DNA from: Hexactinellida sp. DTS-2022 | Lineage: Eukaryota > Porifera > Hexactinellida | DNA: 64,000 bases | Direction: 5' to 3' | Assembly: GCA_028753945.1 (NCBI GenBank) | Contig: JAPNXP010000003.1 | Location: 2,108,001 to 2,172,000 of the forward strand | In this document: positions 1-20,470 of the stretch, piece after piece | Position numbering within the stretch: the first letter of the stretch is position 1 | How the letters are laid out: the number at the start of each line of letters is the position of its first letter | The notes under the pieces: generated by a model | Database searches by the model: none | What the model saw: the letters and a program-made list of their open reading frames with translations, nothing else | Told to the model about the DNA's origin: nothing | Translations under genes and position numbers: made by a program

Positions 1-17
1 TTAATTTGCCTATCTAG

Positions 18-386
18 AATGGCCATTGCAATTATGACAGCAGCAAGGGTGTAGTGGGAGACTCAGGCTACAAAGATATTGCCACAAAGGACTGTGATGC
101 TCTGAAGGAAGCCTGTGCTACAGTTGGGACTATCTCAGTTGCAATGGACGCTTCCCATACTTCATTCCAGTTATATATGAGTGGAATATACGATCCGTTA
201 TTCTGCAGTTCTACCAGGCTGGATCATGGCGTGTTGATTGTAGGATATGACGTAGAGGATTCTAAAGATTTCTTTTGGGTTAAGAATAGCTGGAGTGAAA
301 AGTGGGGAGAAAAAGGCTACTTCAAAATGATCAATAGGGATAACAAGTGTGGGCTTTGCACCAGTCCTAGCTATCCTACTTTGTAA
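18..386 (+). CDS. Cathepsin L-like cysteine protease, terminal exon (partial gene)
   Basis: This is the last exon of a papain-family (C1A) protease; earlier exons lie left of the window. An AG acceptor at 16-17 follows an in-frame TAG, and the frame is open from 18 to the TAA at 384-386 (122 residues). The catalytic His is in LDHGVLIVGYD and the catalytic Asn in VKNSWSEKWG; the end CGLCTSPSYP is typical of cathepsin L. The exon starts at the same place as exon 4 of the next gene (N-x-x-C...), so the two are tandem paralogues. Oddity: the usual NSWG is NSWS here. The catalytic Cys would be in a missing exon, so activity cannot be judged. Expected role by family: lysosomal or secreted endopeptidase. 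Confidence 0.93.
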   Translation, partial: NGHCNYDSSKGVVGDSGYKDIATKDCDALKEACATVGTISVAMDASHTSFQLYMSGIYDPLFCSSTRLDHGVLIVGYDVEDSKDFFWVKNSWSEKWGEKGYFKMINRDNKCGLCTSPSYPTL

Positions 387-2239
387 AATCAGAGATTCTG
401 CCTGAACAAGTACTAAATAACTGTGTATAGTTTTATTATATTATTATTTCTTAGTAACTAACTTCTTAGAACTAGTAGTCTGAACTGTGTAGTCTTATTT
501 TATATTGAAGTTTGTATTTTATGGTAGTACTTCATCGTATAAGAAATACCAATAATTTCATGCCACAAATTTATTTGGCACATATTTATTTTCAATATTA
601 AATATATACTGAATATAAAATCGAAACATGTAGACAGTTTTCTTTTCCAAGCATATTAATTCATGTTCTACAGGAGCAGTCGCAGGATTTGATAAAAGGG
701 GGGTCTAATTTACAAAACTCCAGAAATAATTTCTGAAGAGGCATTTCTGACAGGCATAATTTCATTAGTCCAGAAAAAAGTGGGGGTCCGGACCCCCTGG
801 ATCCCCCCTGGGACCGCCTCTGTTCTATATCAACCTAACTATGAATTTCATGCTACAATCTCTTGCATTAATTAACACACCAATATATTTTTAGAATTGT
901 AAATAATAATAACATATTCAAAGAATTACACGTGCACTTTGAACTGTTTCTCTTCAATCAAATGTTTAAAATTTTGCACAGGAGGTTGCTATACAGTTTT
1001 GAGTCTATGGTTAATCCCCCTAAATTCGCCACTGAAATATATCCAACCTTAGTTAACCAACAGAATTATCCAATTCGTTTAACATAGCCGAAACACTCAT
1101 TTTAATAAAGAGATCACCTAAGTATGTTTTACCTCTCTAGTGCAGTTATTAATAGAGAAACGCTCACACTCACTCACTCATTCATTTCAGTACTTAAATC
1201 CATCACTTATAAACGGTATGTGCCTTCGACATTATTACTAGTCTATAGCATTGGAGTCTATTCTGGAGGGTCAGGAAGGTTGTTGACCGCCAATCTCAAT
1301 TGAGGGGCGAGATTTTTTCTCATTTAATGGTCTAGAGAATATATACGGCGTTTATACAGACCATGAAATGAATATTAAGTCAGTACTTACTAGGAATATA
1401 TATATATATATTAATATTACTAAGTTGACACTCTTAAAAAATTCAATCTTCCACAGAATGTTTTATTGTACGTATAAAGTATAACATCAATTTCCATTAT
1501 TTTTCAATACCCAGTTAAACAAACCTAAAACACCCCCAATATTTTTTGACAAACTGACACCCCTTGACTGTAGCAATAGTTAATTGATATATTTAATAAT
1601 TGGAATTCTATACAATTCTTTAGAAGCCATAAAGTGAATCGTTTGGTAAGTTTAGTAACTCTAATTAGGACAAATGATTGTACTGATATGCCTTTAGCCT
1701 AGAGTTTTAATAATCATTGTAACACGAGGTAAAAGTCTATTCATGTGATCCTCATCGCTTCCACTACACGAGTTTGTATATTACATATCTTGAACTGATA
1801 CCAATGGTATCATGTGTATATTAGTTACTCCTTAATTACAGTCTTATGATTAAACTGGTAATATGAGTCTGTCTATTATCTGTACCATATACGTAATTAC
1901 TCAAAATTCCAGGTCTTCTATTGTGAACATCATTGAAGGGATCAAAATTGTGTTGCCTTAGTAATAAGCGAACTCAACCTAATGTAAGTTGCTATATTGG
2001 AACTATTCATAATACAAGAACATTATTTTAATCATACTTGACTGTAGTTATTCGCTAGTTAAGTAGTATCTAGTCATATTAATTTACATGTAACAAATGT
2101 CTCTTTAAACAAGGAAAGGAAGTTTTACTGCATTAGCAACTCAGAACATATTCTTCATAATTAGGATGATATCGAAATTCACTTTACTGTTCTGGTCAAT
2201 TGATAAATTTATTCTATTTGTTAAAAAATTAGCATTAGC
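387..2239. other. Intergenic spacer between the two cathepsin genes
   Basis: No coding exon was recognised. Positions about 665-830 hold a degraded short element ('cgcaggatttgataaaagg' to 'ccctgggaccgcctctg'), related to the G-rich 'ggatcc' elements near 21.4 kb and 61.9 kb. A short (TA)n run lies near 1400. The promoter and 5' UTR of the next gene must lie at the right end, but no clear TATA box was identified. Confidence 0.6.
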
Positions 2240-9702
<7,463 letters not shown>

Positions 9703-10850
9703 CCAGTGAGTGTCTTGTTTGCAACGATAAAAGTACATTAGTTTTTCAACAATATATACTGGATTTTTATATTTTTTCTACTAATGCTAGTTTTTAATGT
9801 GTTTGAATTTTATTTGATAACTAATTTTTATTGTGTATAGAAACACAATTTCGTTTCATTAAATTACTATAAAGAATGCTAATTTTAACAGCTGTTATTT
9901 TGTAACGAATTTACAAGATAAGAAGGTTTCAATCAGAACTAACGATCCGAGCATTAATCGCTCCACATTTATTGAAGCGCACTCCACTTCAAACTCTTAT
10001 AGAGCGTACTTCCATTATCGGTATCAATTTGAAAAGGAGCGCCCTCCTACACCTCAGAAATTGAATTCGCTCCATTGTGTATCATAGAATATGTCAGATG
10101 GGACTTGCAAGAATTTATTTGGCTTTCATAATTTTGTGGATTTTCATTTAGATTTTATGTTTCCTAGATGCATTGGAGTTAATATACAAACACAAAAATT
10201 CGAATTCCCATCAATGTAAAAAACCGGTAATTGAACAGTAAGTAGTGGGTGAGAGTTTGTTCAGATTGTACTATTAAAGAAATGGGGTAATAGAAATAGT
10301 ATTTATAATTGATATAGAGACAAAATTCCTACGTACAAATTGGTAAACAAGTATGTTGAACAATAATTTAGCATTAACCAATTTCCAATATGAATAATTA
10401 TCAAGGTTTCATAAAAATCACCTACACAACGAAGTTTTAATTTATGCCCCCCTTAAGAATCTACATATCCCAGATTTCCTCCCTTGCATGCAAATCTTGT
10501 ATGAAACACTGACTATAGATGTTGTTTATAATTACTACAAATAAGATCGCGCAAGAGTTGAATGATCTGTCGCAAAGCGACTGATACCGAATTGCTTGTT
10601 ATTATTCAAAAACGATTATACTGCTTGTGTGTTTGCATATTCGTCGAGATTATAGAGCAGATAGGAGAATAGAAATTGCATTCATAATTGAGAAAGAGAC
10701 AAACTTTCTAAGTGTATTATGACTAAAAAGTATGCTGAATACGAATTTCCATGTATAAACTTCCAGTATGAAGAATTATTGTTGTTTACAATTATGTAAA
10801 GAAAATTTAATAAAATTCAAAAAATAAATTAAATAGAATTGCAATGAAAT
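9703..10850. other. Spacer without recognised genes
   Basis: AT-rich sequence after the cathepsin stop codon. No exon, RNA gene or clear terminal repeat was recognised. A weak internal repeat is visible: 'ttgttcagattgtactatt' near 10258 and 'gagcagataggagaatagaa' near 10655 lead similar stretches. Confidence 0.5.
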
Positions 10851-10854
10851 CTAT

Positions 10855-11459
10855 CTATCTATATATAAAAAGATGAATTGTTGTTTGTTTGTGTGTTTGT
10901 TTGTTTGTGTGTTTGTGTGTTTGTGTGTTTGTTTGTTTGTTTGTTTGTCCAGAATTAATTGAAAAGACTACGAGTCCCAGAAAGCTGAAAATTTGTATAC
11001 AGGGGTAATTTTGTACTGCGACAACGATCTATTGGTTTTTGAAGAGAAATATTCACATTTGAAGGTGACAAAATATGTTAGCCAATTAAATTCGAGGGTT
11101 TGTTAGTATGGATTAGCAGATTTCATCAATTAGTATAAATAGATTGTGCATAATAGAAATATTTTCTGAGGCTGCAATCTGATTGATTGAAAATAAATTC
11201 GTTTAACCAATCAATCATTTGTCTATTCTATTGCCTGTTTTTCTTTTAGTATTATTTTGATTCGAGCTTTCTTATTGTGCAACTGAAATTTATTGAGCTA
11301 TTAGAACTCATTATTAATGTGATTGCTTTTGGGGAGGGAAAGGCCGCGAAGCGGCCGTTAATTGTATTGCGTAGTGTCTAACACGAACGAACAAAAGTCG
11401 CGAAGCGACTTTTGTGAGAGAGTGATCAGTCGCGAAGCGACCGAGACCGAAGGGCTCGT
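10855..11459 (+). mobile_element. Helitron-like family C unit, plus orientation
   Basis: Begins 'atctatctatatataaaaag' followed by a (TTTGTTTG)n leader and 'ccagaattaattgaaaagac'. It ends with the hairpins 'ggccgcgaagcggcc' and 'gtcgcgaagcgac', then 'gaccgaagggctcgta'. Near-identical to 7967-9270 read on the other strand. No coding capacity. Confidence 0.7.
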
Positions 11460-11980
11460 ACTATTAAAACACAAACCTCTATGTGTGTATATAGTACTAT
11501 ATACGTATACCGGTATATATATTTGTTTGTATGTTCCGAGTTGATTGGAGAAAGTGGACGGTTTCCAGATGTGATTTTTTGCATATAGGGGTAACTTTTG
11601 GTACCCGCCAACAAGTTGAGGTTTCCACTCAAAATTTATCACACCTCGACAAGTTATGACGTCATTGTCACATTTCGATTACCCTGAAAAGTCACATAAT
11701 CGCACATAATTCGCGCCCTCTAGGAGATAAATATCTGAAAATTTAATAGAACATGTACATTAATGTTGCGGACAAGTTGGTCACACTAGATTACCAATAT
11801 GCTTACTCATTATTGCATGATTACGTGAACACTAAATTTCATATTCTTAAATTTGACTATTTATTCCTATTTACTCTTTATAATCAATGTTAGAAGTGTA
11901 TAAACCACACACCAACCGCGAAGCAGTTGATGTGTGGTTGTATTCTGCCGCGAAGCGACATAGCAAGCGAAGCGCGCTAG
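11460..11980 (+). mobile_element. Helitron-like family D, ending in CTAG
   Basis: Starts with 'ctattaaaacac' directly after a family C end and carries 'ccgagttgattgg' and 'cacctcgacaagttatgacg'. It ends in a 'gcgaagcgcgctag' hairpin-CTAG terminus before T at 11981. CTAG after a short hairpin with insertion next to T is the classic Helitron 3' end. The first bases of the 5' TC end seem lost at the junction. Related copies: 53241-53896 and, inverted, 53897-54286. Confidence 0.7.
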
Positions 11981-12199
11981 TGTTAGATAATGTGAATAAC
12001 CAGGAGCGTATTTGACGGGGGATCCATGGAGCCCCCAGTCGGTGTTCCACTGGATTTCGTCGGAGGAATAGAGTAATAAGGAAGGAAGGAAAATAATAGT
12101 TAAGTTTAGGGGGGAAATTTAGAATGATCAATTTGATCTTTTGGATAAATAGTTTAAACACTGCAATTCTAAATATTGAAAGGAATATCACTGAATTCA

Positions 12200-13915
12200 T
12201 CATTGAAATCCAAAATTGCAGCTGTGCCGACACATGCTCCTTTGGTGGTGGTTTATTGATAGTGCCTCCAAAGGAACATGCTGTCGGCACACTGCAATTT
12301 TGGATTTTTTCGCCATGTCATCAACGCCTCATGGTGTGAAGAACCATTTGTTAATTGGTCCGAGCCACAAGGAACGGTAGATAAATTTGAAGTTTGTTTC
12401 TATAATAAACCATCTTGAGTTTAATGCCATTCATTCATTATGTATAGATAATAAATTATATTATTAGTTATTTATTTTAACAATGATCCACGGTTGGTTG
12501 ACTTGAGTCAACAAATTCCTTATATTATATTATTTAATTTAATCCATTGTATTGTAATACTACAATTAAATAGAAGCCAGCTGGAATATCTAAGTTAAAT
12601 CAATATAATTATCGCAAGTTGAATCACTAGAGTAGGATTTAACAAGTTAAATCAATATAATAATTACAAGTTGAAACAATGGAATTAGATTTCACAGTTT
12701 TATTGAAATTGAAGTGTGAGTAAACAAAGAAATTTCAACCCCTATTTATGGCAGAAATTAAACCCTTTATTGAAAATTTTCTTCACCCATCAGACGCAGA
12801 ATTTTATGGTGAATCCAAATATGAAATAAAATTTGGGGTTTATAAAAACATATTTTGAGTTATGGACCAGACAAATTTTGAAAGGTGTTAAAGATGTGTC
12901 CAAAATTTGTTAATCAAAAATTGTAACCCCAGGTGCAAATTAGACGTCGACTCCGAACCTACATGCCAAGTTTCAGCCCATCAACTATAAAGCTCTGGCC
13001 AGGGCACCGTCTACGGAGAAAAAAAAAAATCCAAAATTGCAGCCTGTGCCGACGCATGTTCCTTTGGTGGCACTATATTTTGTTGGTGGTTTATTGATTG
13101 TGCCTCCAAAGGAACATAATGTCGGCGCAGGCTGCAATTTTGGATTTTTTTTCGCCAAGTCATCAACGCCCAAGGTGTGAAGAACCATTTGTTAAGTGGT
13201 CGGAGTCACAAGGAACGATTGTTGAATTTGAAGTTTGTTTCTATCATAAACTATCTAGAGTTTAATGCCATTCATTCATTATGTATTGATAATAAGTTAT
13301 ATTATTAGTTATTTATTTTAGCAGTTATCCACGGTGAGTTGAGTAAAGTCAACAAATTCCTTATATTATATTATTTTATTTAATCAATTGTATAGTAATA
13401 CTAGAATCAAATAGAAGCCAGCTGGAATTTATAAGTTAAATCAATATAATTATCGCAAGTTGAATCACTAGAGTAGGATTTAACAAGTTAAATCAATATA
13501 ATTATTACAAGTTGAAACAATAGAATTAGATTTAACAGTTTACTGAAATTGAAGTGTGAGTAAACAAAGAAATTCAATCCCCATTTATGGCAGAAATTAA
13601 GCCCATTAAAAAATCTTTCTTCCCCCATCAGACGCAGAATTCTAAGATGAATCCAATGGTGAAATAAAAATTGGGGTTTAGTAAAACATTTTTTGAGTTA
13701 TGGACCAGACAAATTTTGAAAGGTGTTAAAAATGTGTCCAAAACGTGTTAATCAAAAATCGTAACCCCAGGTGCAAATTAGACGGTCCATTTCAGCCGAT
13801 CAACTATAAAGCTCTGGTCAGGGGACCGTCTACGGAGAAAAAATATAAAATAAAGGCAGTGAGTTAGAACTGGGCCACTATAGTATAGTATAGTATAGTC
13901 GGCACAGTTTAAATC
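12200..13915. repeat. Composite repeat A, two further tandem copies with hairpins
   Basis: Hairpins at 12206-12308 and 13027-13150 alternate with the same AT-rich and 'ccccaggtgcaaattagacg' modules seen at 3840-7380. A MITE B copy closes the block (13853-13915). Open frames through this region are repeat-derived. Confidence 0.8.
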
Positions 13916-14278
13916 TAAGTTGTTTAATACGTCTTTTATTGTCTACGTATTACGTATAATACGTATAATGTAATACGTATTATACGTATACCTTACTTAT
14001 AATATCGAGCTCATGGAATTTGATTTGAATAACTTTTGGTTTAATCGTTATTCTTTTATTGTTAATCGACTCGTAGTATAGTTTGTATAGTACAAATATG
14101 ATTATTTGTTAGATGTTGTTTTTACAACAAGAATTAGAAATATTCTATTGAATTTACTTCAAAAATATCCCTGGTTGATCATAGATTTAACGTATAATAC
14201 GTACTGGTGGATAGCGTATCACGTATAATACGTATTATACGTATTATACGCAATACTCGTATTAAACAACTTAGGTTA
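13914..14278. mobile_element. Foldback MITE rich in TACGTATAATACGTA
   Basis: The terminal inverted repeats are 'ctaagttgtttaatacg' (from about 13915) and 'cgtattaaacaacttag' (to about 14275). Inside each end are reiterated 'tacgtataatacgta' palindromes. The middle is unique AT-rich DNA without an open frame. It sits directly against a MITE B copy. Confidence 0.75.
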
Positions 14279-14729
14279 AAATCGAATAGATGACCTCATC
14301 AACTCATTTTCTCATCATAAAAACCAGAAAATATCTTAATGTAGGAAACATTTATATCATTTGAAATGTGTATATTTTTGAGTTTTTTTGACAAAATATA
14401 TTTTGAGTGTTTTGGTGAGTAAAACTCGTCGGAGCTGAATTGGTGGAGCCCCCACCTAGACTTTGGACCCTACGCCCCTGTGAATAACTAAGGTGACTAT
14501 ATATTTCAAATTAATGATATATTTATATTTATGTGATTTATAATTGAAAAGAGCGCGATTGTGTGACATTTGAATTATCCGTCACGAAGCGTACGAGACC
14601 GAATCTCTCGTATGTTCAAACATTTGTGAGGGGCCGAAATCCCAAATCCCATTTTAAAGGTATCTACCACGCTGGACTTTGAGTGATACATTTTTTATGT
14701 ACTTAATGTATCAAATATAATCAACTACA

Positions 14730-14900
14730 TCTATCTATATATTAAAAGCGCAATTGTTGTTTGTGTTTGTGTATTTTCCATAATTAATAGGAAAGATCAC
14801 AAGCTGTAGAGATCTGAAAATTTGCATGCAGGGGTAATTTTCTACGCTGACAAAGATCTATTGGTTTTTCTAAACGAAATAACAGGATTATGAAGTAATA
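14730..14900 (+). repeat. Helitron-like family C, 5' fragment
   Basis: Starts 'atctatctatatattaaaag' then 'caattgttgtttgtgtttgt' and 'gcaggggtaattttctacg', matching the leader of family C with diverged bases. The body and hairpin end are missing. A similar 5' fragment lies at about 23990-24080. Confidence 0.6.
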
Positions 14901-14989
14901 AAGGCAAATATTTGGGAACAACTCTCAGTTATAATCCGATTCGCCCACAATTTCAGATGATAACACAACATGCAATGCGACAAAGTATA

Positions 14990-16045
14990 CCGATTTAGGG
15001 GATTGTGGCTTCACTTAGGAACTAATTTGGATTCAGCTAATACAATTTTGATTCAATCGACAAACGATTATGTCACATTCTCAAATATATTGTATTGCAT
15101 GTGTCTACAAATTTTAAAAATTTCGCATCTAATCTTCGCCAGGCAATAACAAAAAATCCCAAATTGCAGCCTTTGATCAAAAATCGTAACCCCAGGTGTA
15201 AATTATACGGTTATCCAGCACCTACATCACAACTTCCAGCCCTTAAACTATTAAACTCTGGCCAGGCAGTACCGGATTTAGGGTGTTGTGGGCCTAGGGC
15301 TTTTATTATTTTTGGGTCTATTTTTATATCCTTTATTTTTTCCAATGATAGTCCCTATTTTACATATTTAAGCAGAAACAATGAAATAACACTTTTTCTT
15401 CAATAATTACCATTAATATAAACCAGTTCTTCGGTCTAGGTCGCATCGTGTCTTTTTCGTTCGTGTTAGACTACAAAATAAACTTATTTATTATCACTCA
15501 TAATAAATAAGTTAAGCCTGTGAATTGTAAATACACGTACTTAATTTAATACAGATTAGTTTGTCGCAATTTGGGAGTCAATGTAATTCAACTGATTAAT
15601 TAAAATGCTATTTACTACCAAGATTTTCCTCCTGACAATAAATTGTTGGATCATTATGTCATTTACAATGCAGAAGATATAGGCGGGTAAATCGTTGAAT
15701 ATCTTTGATAGTAATATCATGCATAATTATGTGATTGACGTAAGCAAAAATAAATCACCAATAGAAGTAAACTGATGGAAGCCAAACTGGATTAATCAAA
15801 GTATGCAATCTCGGAAAAATGTAGGTAAAGATTAAATCTCCAAAACACAATTTGAGCAATGAGGAAGCAGTTGGAGGTACGTTTTTGATAATACCTGGCG
15901 CTTATTATAAGTGGAAATTGTAAAATTTTGAAGAGAAATACATTACAATATATAGTATAATATGACAAATTTGTGTCGACTGAATCAAATAGTAGGAGTA
16001 AAATCCAAATTAGTTCCTACGTGAGGCTATAATTCCATAAATCGT
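14990..16045. repeat. Foldback with diverged arms
   Basis: The left arm (14996-15085) has 'aggaactaatttggatt' followed by 'gattcaatcgaca'. The right arm (15960-16045) has 'tcgactgaatcaaat' followed by 'aatccaaattagttcct', its inverted complement. Part of composite repeat A ('aaccccaggtg' at 15186) and a family C remnant ('tcttcggtctaggtcgc' at 15425) are nested inside. Confidence 0.55.
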
Positions 16046-16139
16046 AACGTGTGCTTCATTTTATGCTGCCTTGTCATCTAAAGAATGAAGTGGGCCTAGG
16101 GCTTTAGCCCGAGCATCCCTATGGTAAATCCGCCACTGT

Positions 16140-16850
16140 GGCTAGGGCACCGTCTACGGAGAAAAAAATCCAAAATTGGAGCAGTGCCGACGCATGATCC
16201 TTTTGAGGCGCTATCCTTTGGTGGCTAGTTGCTAGTTAATTGATAGTGCCTCCAAAGGAACATGCTGTCAACACAGCTCCAATTTTGGATTTTTTTCGAC
16301 ATGTCAGCATCGCGTCAAGGTGTTAGGACATCTATTCAAAGTGCTAACGAGCCACAAGGAACGATGTATGAAATTAATGAGATCTATTAAATATGTATAA
16401 ATCAACAATTATTTAGGAGTATAATTAGTTAATTATTTCGGAAATATTATCCACAGTTAATATTAAAAGTCTAAACAATTTGCTTTAGTTAATTTAATGT
16501 AATTTAATTCATTGTATATAAATACTACAATTAAATAGAAGCCAGCTGAATTAAAAGTTAATAAAGTTAAATGAATATACGTATAGTTATCGCAAGTTGA
16601 AACAATAGAGTATGATTTACCAAGTTAAATCAATATAATTATTACAAGTTTAAACAATAGAATTAGATATAACACTTTTACGGAAACTGAAGTGTGAGTA
16701 AACAAAGAATTTCAACCCCCATTTATGGCATGTATTAAACTCAAAATAAAAATTTGTCTTCTCCATCAGACGCAGAATTTTATAAATTAAGATTATATAT
16801 TCCATAACAACGACAAATTATGTGATTTTATTTCCTTCTGTAAGAATACT
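16140..16850. repeat. Composite repeat A with diverged hairpin
   Basis: The hairpin at 16166-16294 uses 'ccaaaattggagc' and 'gctccaattttgg' in place of the usual 'gcagc' variant, a compensated change in both arms. It is followed by the usual AT-rich module ('tagaagccagctg', 'agttgaaacaatag'). Confidence 0.75.
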
Positions 16851-16854
16851 CTTT

Positions 16855-17162
16855 AACATTAACTCTGCAAAACAATTCCTGTAGGTAAACTCCCCAAACC
16901 CCTCATTAGGTCGCTCGCTACGCTCGCTGCTTGTACCTTTGATCTCGCAGAGACTTTCTCCTAGCTACGCCCTTGAGAGAGGGTATATCATTATACCTTT
17001 AAAATACATCAAAATTGAAATGTTATAAAATACAATGGAAATGTACTTTAGTACCATATGCGTAGTTTTCAGGGTTGTATTCAAATATCGATCAATATGG
17101 TGGTACACGGAGACCCTAATATTAGATGAAGTGGTACGCGTGTGAAAAGTTTGAGAACCACT
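16855..17162. mobile_element. 3' portion of an hAT-like element
   Basis: Near-identical to the right half of the complete element at 24460-25017, ending in 'agtttgagaaccactg'. The left end is missing. Its right end joins a family C sequence at 17163, apparently an insertion or recombination point. Confidence 0.75.
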
Positions 17163-17443
17163 GGAATAGACAAATGATTGATTGGTCAAATTTATTTATT
17201 TTCAATCAATCAGATTGCAGCCTCAGAAAATATTTCTATTATGCACAATCTAATTATACTAATTGATGAAATCTGCTAATCCATACTAACAAACCCTCGA
17301 ATTTAATTGGCTAACATATTTTGTCACCTTCAAATGTGAATATTTCTCTTCAAAAACAATAGATCGTTGTCGCAGAACAAAATTACCCCTGTATACAAAT
17401 TTTCAGCTTTCTAGGACTCGTAGTCTTTCCAATTAATTCTGGA

Positions 17444-17479
<36 letters not shown>

Positions 17480-18230
17480 ACAATTCCTCTTTTAATATAC
17501 GAGCCCTTCGGTCTCGGTCGCTTCGCGACGGGTCATCTCCCACAAAAGTCGCTTCGCGACTTTTGTTCGTTCGTGTTAGGCACTACGCTATACAATTAAC
17601 GGCCGCTTCGCGGCCTTTCCCTCCCCAAATGCAATCACATTAATAATGAGTTTTAATAGCTCAATAAATTTCAGTTGCACGATAAGAAAGCCTCGAATCA
17701 AAATAATACTCAAGAAAAACAGGCAATAGAATTAGACAAATTATTGATTGGTCAAATGAATTTATTTTCAATCAATCAAATTGGAGCCTCAGAAATTATT
17801 TCTATTATGCACGATCTAATTATACTAATTGATGAAATCTGCTAATCCATACTAACAAACCCTCGAATTTAATTGGCTAAAACTGGATTATTACACTTGC
17901 ACTTTGCTATACCTGTGTTGGTACGATACACTATTTATGGTTGATTAGTGTAGGGACTAATTAATTAACTGTGTAACAATCAGTGTACGTCTAATGCTTT
18001 GAATTTTCTACAGATCGGAACAAAATTGGGAAGCTAGTAAAAAATATCTGTTTTTCGCAACTGTGACGTCATAATCCCGTTTTTTTGTTTCAAAAACCAA
18101 TAAATCGTTGTCGCAGTACAAAATTTCCTCTGTATACAAATTTTCAGCTTTCTGGGACTCGTAGTCTTTCCAATTAATTCTGGACAAACACAGAAACATT
18201 CCTCTTTTAAAATATAGATAGATAGATTAA
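17163..18230 (-). mobile_element. Two Helitron-like family C units, inverted, damaged
   Basis: Unit leaders with (CA)n runs lie at 17445-17475 and 18170-18195, and an 'acgagcccttcggtctcggt' end at 17498. The second unit is interrupted near 17880 by unrelated sequence up to about 18040. Organisation is head-to-tail, as at 7967-9270. Confidence 0.6.
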
Positions 18231-18239
18231 TAAATATTT

Positions 18240-20470
18240 ATACTAATTAGCTAAATTTCATTAATCTCAGAAATGATATAAGACAGAAACAAACTTTCAA
18301 TTTATCAATTGCTCCTTATGCACGTACCACCTATACAAGTGTGTCTTGACACCTTGAAGTTATGATGACATCGTTAAAAAATGTGTTTTTAGAATTTCGT
18401 GAATTAAATATTTCAAATGGGTTGGTTGGTGTTGAGTGATCACCCAACACAGACATAAATAATGCTGAGTTATCACCTATTATAATATACTCAAACTTGA
18501 ATATCTCTAAAATGAAGTGAACTAAATGGAAACTTCCACCACTCTAAGGGTCGATACCTTTCTGAAATAATTTAACACCTTCATAGTGATGATGACATGG
18601 CGAATAAAATCAAAAATTGCAGCCTGTGCCGACAGCATGTTCCTTTTTCCAAATTCAACAATCGTTCATTTGTCCCATAACAACTTGTTAAATGAGTCTA
18701 AACACCATGAGGCGTTCATGACATGGCGAAAAAAATCCAAAATTGCAGCCTGTGTCGACAGCATGTTCCATTGGAGGCACTATCAATAAACCACCAACAA
18801 AATATAGTGCCACCGAAGGAGCATGCGTCGGCACAGGCTGCAATTTTGGATAAAATTTCGTTTGATAAATTTCGTAACACCAGGTGCAAATTAGACGGTT
18901 CATACGCACCTACATGCCAAGTTCAGCCCATTAACTATAAAGCTCTGGCCAGGGCACCGTCTACGGAGAAAACAAAAATATTAATAATATTAAAGGCAGT
19001 GATTTTAGAACTGGGCCACTATTCTATAGTATAGTGGCCCAGTTCTAATCTTACTGCCTTTATTATTATAATATTATTTCTCCGTAGACCGTAGACGGTG
19101 CCCTGGCCAGAGTCTTATACATTGAGGGCTGAAACTTGGCATGTTGGCGCGGAGTGAACGTATAATTTGTACTTGGGAATACGATTTTTGATCAAATAAA
19201 TTTAACACCTATTAACTAACTATGGCTCATTACATTAAATCATACCTTGTGAACTTGATAACATTTTATTATTTAGATGGCTAATTTAATTCTACACCTT
19301 TTGGAAAATCACAAATATTCAACTGTGTGTTGTTTATGCCATAATTGGGGTGCCAATTTCCTGTGTTTCCTCACAGTTCAGATTCAATAAAACTGTTAAA
19401 TCAATTTCCATTGTTTGAACTTGTAATAAATATATTGATTAAACTTGTTAAATCTTACACTATTGTTTAAACTTGCGATAATCATATTGATTCCAGTTGT
19501 GAAATCGAGTAGGCTTCTATTTCATAATTGAAAACTAAGATTCTACATTCCATAACAACAACAGATTATGTGATTATATTTAATTCTGCGAGAATATTCT
19601 TGCACAATGGATACACTGACATAATTAATTCGCTCTCTGTTTAACTTATAGAGACGGTTCCAATTAGATTATTGGGGTTATCGAGTGCGCTGAATTAAAA
19701 TATTATAGTGAAATTCAATTTAAATTAATAATTATTGCAAATAATTGAACTTAATTTAATTTGCTGTAAATTATTAATAATTTGAACAATTATTTATACT
19801 AATTTCTAAATTTCATTAATCTCACAAATGTAATTAGATAGAAACAAACTTTCAATTTATCAATTGATCCTTATGAAACGGACCACCTATGCAAGAGGGT
19901 ATTGACACCTTGAGGTGATGATGACATCGTCAAAAAAAGTGTTTTTACAATTTTGTGAATTCTATATTTCGAATGGGTTGGTTGGTGTTGGGTGATCACC
20001 CAACACGCACATAAAAAAAACAACTCATAGTGATGATGACATAAGGAAAAAAATCCAAAATTGAAGCTGTGCCGACAGCATGTTCCTTTGGAGGCACTAT
20101 CAATAAACAACCACAAAAATATAGTGCCACCAAAGGAATATGCGTCGGCACATGCTGCAATTATGGATTTTATTTTCTCCGTAGACGGTGCACTGGCCTG
20201 AGCTTTGTAGTTGAATTTGCACCTGGGGTTACGATTTTTGATTAACAAATTTTGGACACATCTTTAACACCTTTCAAATTTTGTCTGGTCTATAACTCAA
20301 AAAATGTTTTACTAAACCCCCAATTTTTATTTTACCATTGGATTCATCATAAAATTCTGCGTCTGATGGGATAAGAAATTTTTTAATAATGGGTTTAATT
20401 TGAAATTCCCTTTGTTTACTCACACTTCAGTTCAATTGAAAGTGTTAAATCTAATTCTATTTGTTTCAAC
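18240..20470. repeat. Inverted composite repeat A copies
   Basis: Modules of repeat A in opposite orientation to those at 3840-7380. Hairpins lie at 18732-18852 and 20050-20172, with a partial one at 18608-18650. At 18990-19080 a MITE B palindrome joins a plus and a minus copy of the 'gccagggcaccgtctacgg' module, so this region is a large imperfect inverted repeat. No gene. Confidence 0.75.

Noticed and set aside
16915-16940. 'cgctcgctacgctcgctgc' as a possible regulatory palindrome
   Set aside because: It is a fixed part of the hAT-like element (also at 24760), not a host control site.
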